Below are positions 58,552-64,000 of a stretch of DNA of 64,000 nucleotides, piece by piece. Each line of letters opens with the position of its first letter. Within the stretch, counting starts at the first letter, position 1. The stretch is from Nocardia amamiensis NBRC 102102 (lineage in GTDB: Bacteria; Actinomycetota; Actinomycetes; Mycobacteriales; Mycobacteriaceae): positions 1 through 64,000 of the forward strand of contig NZ_BDBA01000059.1 in NCBI RefSeq assembly GCF_001612745.1, written 5' to 3'. The notes under the pieces were generated by a model. The model searched no databases. It was not told the DNA's origin and worked only from the letters and a program-made list of their open reading frames with translations. The translations under genes and the position numbers were made by a program.

Positions 58552-59690
58552 TGGGACGCTCCGTTGTTCGGTGTGGGTCCGGTGTAGTCGGCGATAGGGT
58601 TCGCGCCGAAGTTGTGCGGTCCGAGCCAGCCGTAGTAGTCACGGCGCAGCTCACGCAGTAGCTCGGCGATCACCTGGGCGGGCCGGGCACCGGGGCCGCT
58701 GGCGTCGGCCGGGGAGATGCGGGTGAGCCGGTACAACGCATCGGCGGCCGTGGGCACGGTGTCGGGGTTAATCCGGCTCGCGATGACGTGCAGGGCGGTC
58801 GCGGCGTGGCGGCGTAGCCCGACCGGGCCGTAGCGGTGCACCGTGGCGGCCATGATGGCGTGCTGGAATCCGTCCAGCAGATGCGAGCCACCCGGCAGAG
58901 CATGTAGGGCGGCGATCAGTTCCCATTGCCCGCCGGTCGTCCCGAACAGCCGGGTGGCGGCCGCGATGGTGAGCTGATAGACCTGCGCCGCTGCCAGCGG
59001 GGACGGGGCGTTGTGTTCGCGGGCCTGGACCAGTGCCGAGATGACGACCGGGTTCAGCAGAGCGTTCGCGGCGGGGTCGTCGGGCAGGTCGCTGTATCGG
59101 CGGGGGCTGGTGCCGGTGGTGTTGGCGCGCAACGCTTCCAACGCGGTTTTGAGTCGCCACGGTGATGCCTCCGGTGGGCTGTCGGGGCAGTAGACCGTGG
59201 CCAGCTGATGCACCAATCCTTCCAGCCCTTCCCGCGCCCCGACCGCGACCGAGGGCCCGGCCGCGGCCGGGCCGGCAAGTGGCGTCGCGCTGGCGCAGCT
59301 CAGATCGCATCCGAATCGTCCGGCGACTCGTGGTAGATGGTCGCGTTCCACCGTGAACGCTGTAGTGTCGATTTCGGGGTGTGATTCCCGCAGCGCAGCA
59401 ACGAGTTTCGCGACGCGATCGGCGGCGGCGGCCGCATCGTCGGGGATGACGACCAGATCCACGTCCGAGCCCAGCACCCAGCGGTCCCCGGCGCGGCGGA
59501 CACTCGGTTCTCCGCGCGCCAGCGATCCGGACACCGCCACCGTCGTGTCCTCGCCCAGCAGCATCGCGGCATAGTCGGCGACGGTCGCGGTGTAGTCGGC
59601 GAGCTGGGCGGCGACCTGTCGGCGGGGTGCGTCGGAAACCGTCGAGCTGTGGGTGAACCATTCCCGCGTGGCGTGTTTCGGCGCGGTCAT
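58548..59690 (-). CDS. Nucleotidyltransferase-fold protein, 380 aa
   Basis: The signature VSGSLARGEPSVRRAG, followed by WVLGSDVDLVVIPDD, near residues 52-84, is the GS...DxD metal site of the MNT/NTase superfamily. The rest is mainly helical (SPWRLKTALEALRANTTG; AAQVYQLTIAAATRLFG), as in enzymes with a C-terminal helical bundle. Such proteins adenylate small molecules, proteins or toxins. The start ATG 59690 overlaps the dehydrogenase stop by 4 nt; upstream codons in frame are basic filler. Nucleotidylating the pathway intermediate is possible, but the partner is unknown. Confidence 0.75.
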   Translation of the reverse strand: MTAPKHATREWFTHSSTVSDAPRRQVAAQLADYTATVADYAAMLLGEDTTVAVSGSLARGEPSVRRAGDRWVLGSDVDLVVIPDDAAAAADRVAKLVAALRESHPEIDTTAFTVERDHLPRVAGRFGCDLSCASATPLAGPAAAGPSVAVGAREGLEGLVHQLATVYCPDSPPEASPWRLKTALEALRANTTGTSPRRYSDLPDDPAANALLNPVVISALVQAREHNAPSPLAAAQVYQLTIAAATRLFGTTGGQWELIAALHALPGGSHLLDGFQHAIMAATVHRYGPVGLRRHAATALHVIASRINPDTVPTAADALYRLTRISPADASGPGARPAQVIAELLRELRRDYYGWLGPHNFGANPIADYTGPTPNNGASQ

Positions 59691-60547
59691 GGGGTGCTCA
59701 CCTCGATCACTGCCGACATTTCCGCCTGGGCGTGCCCGGCCGCGACGGTACGGGCGAATCGGTCGGCGGCGGCCGCCGTGGCGGCGGGAACCCGGTCGGC
59801 GAGCGCCGCCAGCAGGTACCGCAGGTCTTTCGCGATCACCGCGCATGAGCAGTCGGTCAACGTGTGGTCTCGGGCGCGCATCGCGGCCCCGTACCGGGAT
59901 ACCGCTGGCGCGGCCCACCCGCGCCGCGACCACACTTCGGTCAGCTGCTCAACGTCCAGGCCCGCGCCGTCGGCGGCGGCGAGGGCTTCGGCCAGGCCGG
60001 TCAGGATCACCGCTGCCATGCCGTTGTTGAGGAGTTTGGTCAGGGCGGCGGCGGCCGGGCCGCCGCCTATCCGGACGATCTCGCCACACACCGCCTGAAG
60101 AACCGGGGCGGCGGCGGTCATCGCGGTGTCGGTTCCGGCGGCGAAGGTCACCAGGCTGCCGTCAGCGGCGGCCGCCCGGCTGCCGGTCACCGGCGCAACC
60201 ACCGGCAACGCGCCTGCCGCCGACGCCGCGTCGGACCATTCGCGGGCGTAGTCCGGGGACAGCGTGGACGATTCGATCACCACCGCGCCGTCCGCGCCCG
60301 CCATCGCTCCGGCCGGGCCGAACCAGACGGCGCGGCTGGCGTCGTCGTCGTGGACCAGGCTCCACACGGTTGCCGCGCCGATCGCGGCACCCGCGGCCGT
60401 GGCGCACACGACGGCGGGCCCGTGGATTCGGCTCGGGGTGCGGTTGTAGCGGCGTAGCCGGAACTCGTTGCCGCGCAGGGTATCGGCGATGGTGCTGGCC
60501 ATGATCCCGGCACCGAGCACGGCCACCACCTGATCGTCACGGCGCAT
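59687..60547 (-). CDS. Beta-hydroxyacid dehydrogenase / imine-reductase-like NAD(P) enzyme, 286 aa
   Basis: The N-terminal Rossmann motif is VAVLGAGIMASTIADTL. ESSTLSPDYAREWSDAASAAG and APVTGSRAAAADGSLVTFA are the substrate-binding block of 3-hydroxyisobutyrate-dehydrogenase relatives. KLLNNGMAAVILTGLAEAL carries the Lys-x-x-Asn catalytic pattern. Imine reductases share this fold but replace that Lys, so a hydroxyacid-type dehydrogenase is the better reading. It overlaps the ferredoxin gene by 11 nt and the nucleotidyltransferase by 4 nt. Confidence 0.75.
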   Translation of the reverse strand: MRRDDQVVAVLGAGIMASTIADTLRGNEFRLRRYNRTPSRIHGPAVVCATAAGAAIGAATVWSLVHDDDASRAVWFGPAGAMAGADGAVVIESSTLSPDYAREWSDAASAAGALPVVAPVTGSRAAAADGSLVTFAAGTDTAMTAAAPVLQAVCGEIVRIGGGPAAAALTKLLNNGMAAVILTGLAEALAAADGAGLDVEQLTEVWSRRGWAAPAVSRYGAAMRARDHTLTDCSCAVIAKDLRYLLAALADRVPAATAAAADRFARTVAAGHAQAEMSAVIEVSTP

Positions 60548-61289
60548 CGCTGATCCCCTGCCCGTACAGCAGCCACACCATCGTCGGTGCCCACTGCGCC
60601 GCAACCCGTAGGTGCGGGTAGCGGGCGACCACATCAACCGATGCGATCGCCGCATCGACCTGCCCGGAGGCGGCGGCCGCCGCCGCAAGGGGTTTGGCAT
60701 CGACGGTGACCAGCCGCGCGGCGGGCGCGTGCTGGGTCGCGAACACCCGCGTCGCCGGATGCGTCGCCACCGTTTCCGGTGGACGGGTCAGGTCGTCGCG
60801 CACGGCCAGGCACATGGGTTTGGTCGGGCTTTCCCAGCAGCGCAGCAACCGCAGAATCCCGTCATGGCGGAAGTGCTGATCAACCCACGAATCGACCGCG
60901 CGGCCTTCGGTGTCCAAGCGCAGATATCCAGCCGCGACCAAAGCCAACACCTGGGGATCGGAGGCAGCGGCGGTCATCGCGGCCGCGAACGAGTCGACCA
61001 ACCAGGGTGAGGCGCAATGCCGGGCCGCTTCGGCGTCGGCATCGGTGCCGGCGGGCCCGAGGGTCACGATCGGCTGGCGCACCTGGAAGTCGGCCGGGCC
61101 GTGCTCGAGCACGGTGATCGCTTCCTGCGGGCAGCAGGCCGCGGCTGACCGTGCGGCCGCGATCGGCAGCGTGGTGCCCGGCGTCGGCTCGGCCACAGTG
61201 CCGGTGAGGGTGAGGTGCCCGGCGGCGATGGGCAGACATACCCCGGTCCCTGCGCAGCGGCGGGCGTCGATGATCAACGTGGCGTCCAT
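60537..61289 (-). CDS. Ferredoxin fused to a prephenate-dehydratase-like domain, 250 aa
   Basis: Residues 1-65 are a small ferredoxin: DARRCAGTGVCLPIA with Cys12 and Cys18, then AAACCPQEAI with the CP motif, the pattern of 3Fe-4S ferredoxins serving P450s. Residues 75-240 resemble the two-lobed fold of prephenate dehydratase: IVTLGPAGTDADAEAARH matches GPxGTxS..AA, and ATHPATRVFATQHAPAARLV with AAAAASGQVDAAIASVDVVA matches the SHP.AL.Q / A..VA.G..DAAIAS block. The ordinary C-terminal ACT domain is absent. It overlaps the P450 gene by 16 nt, so the ferredoxin surely serves that enzyme. The second domain may bind the substrate or do a dehydration; this is inference. Confidence 0.65.
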   Translation of the reverse strand: MDATLIIDARRCAGTGVCLPIAAGHLTLTGTVAEPTPGTTLPIAAARSAAACCPQEAITVLEHGPADFQVRQPIVTLGPAGTDADAEAARHCASPWLVDSFAAAMTAAASDPQVLALVAAGYLRLDTEGRAVDSWVDQHFRHDGILRLLRCWESPTKPMCLAVRDDLTRPPETVATHPATRVFATQHAPAARLVTVDAKPLAAAAAASGQVDAAIASVDVVARYPHLRVAAQWAPTMVWLLYGQGISDAP

Positions 61290-62467
61290 GCCACCTCCAA
61301 CCTCTCAAGGGCCCGGTTCACCCGGCCGTGTCGCCACACGACGCCGTTCTCGGCGTCGCCCAAGTGCAAGGACGGGAACCGAGACACCAACTGCGTCAAT
61401 GCGATCCGAGCTTCCATGCGGGCCAGGCTCGCACCGATGCAAAAGTGGGTGCCGTGCCCGAATGCCAGGTGCCGGGCCCGGCCGTCCCGGTCAAGAACCA
61501 GTTCGTCTGGACGGTCGAACACCGCCGGATCTCGCCCGGCGGCGATGGTGGCCGGAACTACCGCGTCCCCGGCCCGCACCAACACCGGCCCCAGCTGCAC
61601 ATCGGCGGTCGCCACACGGGTGAATCCGCCGCTGATCCCGACCGGCACCATCCGCAACAGTTCTTCCACTGCGACCGGAATTGCGCCGGGGTTGTCGGCG
61701 AGCAGCTGGTATCGGGCCCGGTCGCGCAGCAGCGCAAGGACCGCGCTGGACAGGAAGATCGTCGGCGATCCGCGGCCGCCGATCAGGCACGCGATGACCA
61801 GGTTCACCACCTCGTCGTCGGCCTCGGCGGATTCACCAAGCATCGCGAACACCCCGGACGGGTTCGCGGCCGCCATTTCCCGCGTCAGCTCCTCGCACTC
61901 GGCGCGCGCCTCGGCAAGCGCCTCGGTGGTCGCGTCGCGGTCGGTCAGGGCGTCACCGAGGGTGAACACCTGCTCCCGGAACCGGTCGGGCACCCCGAAC
62001 AACTCGCAGATCACCGCTGCGGCGAAGGGCTGGATGTAGGCCGAGATCAGCTCGACCGGCCCGCCGGCCGCCTCCATGCGCGTCGCCAGCTTCTCGGCTG
62101 CGGCCGCCACGGTCGGTTCGAGGGCGGCGACCTGGCGGGGCGCGAACATGGCGGCGATCCGCATCCGCAACCTGGTGTGCCGGGGCGGGTCGTTGGCCAG
62201 AATCGCCGCTGGCGGAAGGAGTTCCAGCGTCAGCCGCGCCACATGATCGCGGTTGGCGTGCTCGCGGGAGAACCGGGGATCGGCGAGAACCGTCCGCACC
62301 AGGTCGTGACCGGTGACCAGCCACGCCCGTAGGCCGGAGGTGAACACCACTGGCGAGATCGGACCGTGGGACCAGTATTCGGGTTCCAGCTCCGAAGTGT
62401 GCGGGTTGCCGTTCCCGAAGGGATAGAGGCGGCGCGGGCAGTGCGCCACCGGGTCGTCCAGAGTCAT
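61274..62467 (-). CDS. Cytochrome P450, 397 aa
   Basis: The haem loop FGHGTHFCIGASLARME (Cys near residue 343) and the ExxR in VEELLRM are intact. The I-helix oxygen-binding motif, normally AGxDT, reads GGRGSPTIF, lacking the acid and carrying a Pro, so proton delivery may be unusual. PPRHTRLRMRIAAMFAP and the C-helix region are normal for bacterial class I P450s. Electrons should come from the overlapping ferredoxin fusion. ATG 62467 is preferred, with GAAGGA 6 nt upstream. First gene of the eight-gene operon, divergent from an XRE regulator. Confidence 0.9.
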   Translation of the reverse strand: MTLDDPVAHCPRRLYPFGNGNPHTSELEPEYWSHGPISPVVFTSGLRAWLVTGHDLVRTVLADPRFSREHANRDHVARLTLELLPPAAILANDPPRHTRLRMRIAAMFAPRQVAALEPTVAAAAEKLATRMEAAGGPVELISAYIQPFAAAVICELFGVPDRFREQVFTLGDALTDRDATTEALAEARAECEELTREMAAANPSGVFAMLGESAEADDEVVNLVIACLIGGRGSPTIFLSSAVLALLRDRARYQLLADNPGAIPVAVEELLRMVPVGISGGFTRVATADVQLGPVLVRAGDAVVPATIAAGRDPAVFDRPDELVLDRDGRARHLAFGHGTHFCIGASLARMEARIALTQLVSRFPSLHLGDAENGVVWRHGRVNRALERLEVAWTPR

Positions 62468-62653
62468 CGGCATTCCTTCGTGCACCGTGGAAATCAAGGC
62501 GCGGCAACGTAGTTCGCGCCAATTGCAAGCCTTGACAAATGTGCGCGATCCCATGTCGGACCGCTATCACAAAGGTAAGGTGACCAGGCGAAAGGTTGAA
62601 CTGACCCGCAGTACGAGTAACACCGAGCATTGACCCGGCCCGCTGAGGAAGCT
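62468..62653. promoter_or_regulatory. Divergent promoter region between P450 operon and XRE regulator
   Basis: The only less GC-rich stretch in this section. TTGACA at 62532-62537 reads towards the regulator, though no matching -10 lies 17 nt downstream; TTGTCA on the opposite strand points to the P450. Both genes likely start from here and are probably controlled by the regulator. Confidence 0.4.
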
Positions 62654-63754
62654 ATGCGCACAACGCACGAAACCCTGACTCACGGTCAGGGTTTCGGCGC
62701 GATCTCCGGATATCTGCTCAAGCTGCTGCGTGAAGCCGCCGATCTCACCCAATCCCGGCTCGCTGAACTCCTCCGCGTCGACACCACCACCGTGTCCGGA
62801 TGGGAATCCGGGCGCCGGTCCCTGGCCTCGGTGCGGGCCGGAGACCTCGCACGGCTGCGGGCCTTGCTCACCCGCCACGGTGCCCCGCCAGACGCGGTGG
62901 CGTTACTGACGGCCGCGATGGACGCTGATCTGGTTGTCGGCGACATTCTCGCCGCCACCGACAGCCACGATCTCGCCGCGCATCCGCTCGCGTTGGGAGT
63001 ACATCAGCGGAGCCTTGCCAGCCTGATCACGTGGCCGATCAACGGTATTGCGCCGCCATCGCTCGCCGGGCTGGCCGCGCGGCGCGGGCGCGGGCCCCGC
63101 CCGAACGCTCCACAAATGAGTGCCGAACTGCGGCGCGAATTCTTCGATCGGCTCCGCGCCACCGCCGACCGCGCCCACCGCCCCGCCGATATCCTGCTGC
63201 GCCGTCAGGCCACCTACCTGCTCGGATTCGACCAACACCCGGACTCCGAAACCTGGATCACCGGCCAAGCTCTGCGCCGCCTGCACACCTCACCGCACGA
63301 CGCCGCGCCGGCCCGGCTCGCTGTGCGGTCCGCGGCGATCACCCTGGCCAGCCACGGCGACCCGGATCTGTTACGCCACTACGTTTCCCAGCTCGCCGAC
63401 GATCACTCCCAGCAGCTCACGAACTTGCTGTACTGGGCATACTGGGTCGGTGAGATCGGGAACGTGACCTACCCCGACGACACCACGATGGTCGGCATCG
63501 ACCCACACAGCTGGACCGGCCGAACCCTGCTGCTACACCTGACCCGGCGGATAGAGCCGGGAACAGATCACATCGACCTCTACATCCGAACCCTCGCCGA
63601 CCTGATCTCGAGCCACCCGCACCTGCTCGACGAACCGGTGCTGCGCACCCGCACCATGGCCGCAGTCGACCTCATCGACGGTGATCCCGCATTGACCATC
63701 CCCGCCCGCCGGACCCTCGATAACGTGGGCTACGCAGTACGCCTCCGACGATGA
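62654..63754 (+). CDS. XRE-family HTH regulator, 366 aa
   Basis: The HTH is near residues 20-70: GYLLKLLREAADLTQSRLAE, then LLRVDTTTVSGWESGRRSLA, a classic XRE domain. The remainder is helical repeats of unknown ligand specificity (RRQATYLLGFDQHPDSETWITG...). ATG 62654 has AGGAAG 3-4 nt upstream. It is divergent from the P450 operon and followed 19 nt later by an HD-domain gene, so the pair probably controls and supports that operon. Confidence 0.8.
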   Translation: MRTTHETLTHGQGFGAISGYLLKLLREAADLTQSRLAELLRVDTTTVSGWESGRRSLASVRAGDLARLRALLTRHGAPPDAVALLTAAMDADLVVGDILAATDSHDLAAHPLALGVHQRSLASLITWPINGIAPPSLAGLAARRGRGPRPNAPQMSAELRREFFDRLRATADRAHRPADILLRRQATYLLGFDQHPDSETWITGQALRRLHTSPHDAAPARLAVRSAAITLASHGDPDLLRHYVSQLADDHSQQLTNLLYWAYWVGEIGNVTYPDDTTMVGIDPHSWTGRTLLLHLTRRIEPGTDHIDLYIRTLADLISSHPHLLDEPVLRTRTMAAVDLIDGDPALTIPARRTLDNVGYAVRLRR

Positions 63755-63773
63755 CGCGACGAAGGAATCCAAT

Positions 63774-64000
63774 ATGGACGCCAATCAGCAACTCGACAAC
63801 GACACTGCCCGCGAGATCGCGGCGTTCGCCTTCGAGTTGGGCGTACTCAAACGCGAAACCCGCAAGGGATGGCTGGATGCGTGCGTGCCAAACCCCGAAT
63901 CTGTCGCCGAACATACCTGCCGGACAGCACAACTCGCGGCGCTGATCGCCGCATACGAAGGGGGCGACCCTGCCCGCGCCGCGCACCTGGCACTGTGGCA
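63774..64000 (+). CDS. HD-domain (YfbR/HDDC2-like) protein, truncated by window edge
   Basis: The frame begins MDANQQLDNDTAREIAAFAF and runs off the end of the window. ELGVLKRETRKGWLDACVPN and PESVAEHTCRTAQLAALIAA follow the 5'-deoxynucleotidase YfbR/HDDC2 pattern (G.LK...R.GW......PESVAEHS...). The last visible residues, ARAAHLALWH, lead into the His-Asp dyad. GAAGGAATCC is a good ribosome-binding site. Such enzymes dephosphorylate nucleoside monophosphates, which fits a nucleotide-linked neighbouring operon. Only 76 codons are visible. Confidence 0.75.
   Translation, partial: MDANQQLDNDTAREIAAFAFELGVLKRETRKGWLDACVPNPESVAEHTCRTAQLAALIAAYEGGDPARAAHLALW

Noticed and set aside
1-64000. tRNA, rRNA or complete insertion sequences
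   Set aside because: No cloverleaf, rRNA core sequence or transposase with terminal inverted repeats was recognised by reading; a tRNAscan/ISfinder run would be decisive.

Overview
The window is GC-rich DNA from an actinomycete. Nocardia or a close relative fits best: G/C-biased codons throughout, MpaB/latex-clearing-type oxygenase, a trans-acting-enoyl-reductase-type saccharopine dehydrogenase homologue, DUF4192 and actinobacterial XRE/TPR regulators. No rRNA, tRNA, CRISPR array or complete insertion sequence was seen. The species call is inference.

Region 1 (about 1-23 kb) is the accessory backbone of a plasmid or mobilizable element. It holds a run of small, mostly unrecognised plus-strand genes, with an ArdC-type ssDNA-binding protein, an SSB-like OB-fold protein, a DnaB N-terminal-domain protein, two PP-loop (PAPS-reductase-like) proteins and a DUF4192 protein. 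A MobC-like/relaxase pair and a tyrosine recombinase with missing catalytic residues follow. The genes are threaded with repeated control sequences: four promoters built on TGCGTGA direct repeats, three related single sites, three hairpins with an identical AGGGTAC loop but co-varying stems, and four copies of a roughly 25-28-nt intergenic repeat. No type IV secretion genes and no full replication initiator are visible, so the element would be mobilizable rather than self-transmissible.

Region 2 (23-48 kb) is metabolic. A canonical TTGACA/TTAGAT promoter precedes an operon of a Baeyer-Villiger-type monooxygenase, a second FAD enzyme and an MpaB-family oxygenase. After an XRE/TPR regulator and a thiamine-binding protein comes an 11-kb NRPS-PKS gene, A-PCP-KS-AT-KR-ACP-KS-ACP-aminotransferase-thioester reductase. 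Its stop codon overlaps the start of an unusual fusion of an aminoglycoside-phosphotransferase-like kinase to an FAD amine oxidase. A divergent purF paralogue, a HAD phosphatase and a saccharopine-dehydrogenase-like gene follow on the other strand. A broken 3' end of that last gene also lies at 27.5 kb, so the cluster sits between same-orientation homologous sequences. The assembly line should build an amino-acid-primed, C4-extended chain carrying a hydroxyl and a second amine, and release it reductively as an aldehyde or alcohol.

Region 3 (48-55 kb) is mixed accessory DNA: a possible PD-(D/E)xK nuclease, a LigD-like DNA ligase, two Nudix hydrolases, an ASCH-like protein, a HAD hydrolase and a short primase-like protein.

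Region 4 (55-64 kb) is a tightly overlapping minus-strand operon of eight genes: P450, ferredoxin fused to a prephenate-dehydratase-like domain, beta-hydroxyacid dehydrogenase/imine-reductase-like protein, nucleotidyltransferase-fold protein, cupin, amidohydrolase, methyltransferase and GalE-like epimerase. It is divergent from an XRE regulator and an HD-domain protein cut by the window edge. It looks like a compact, unassigned small-molecule pathway.
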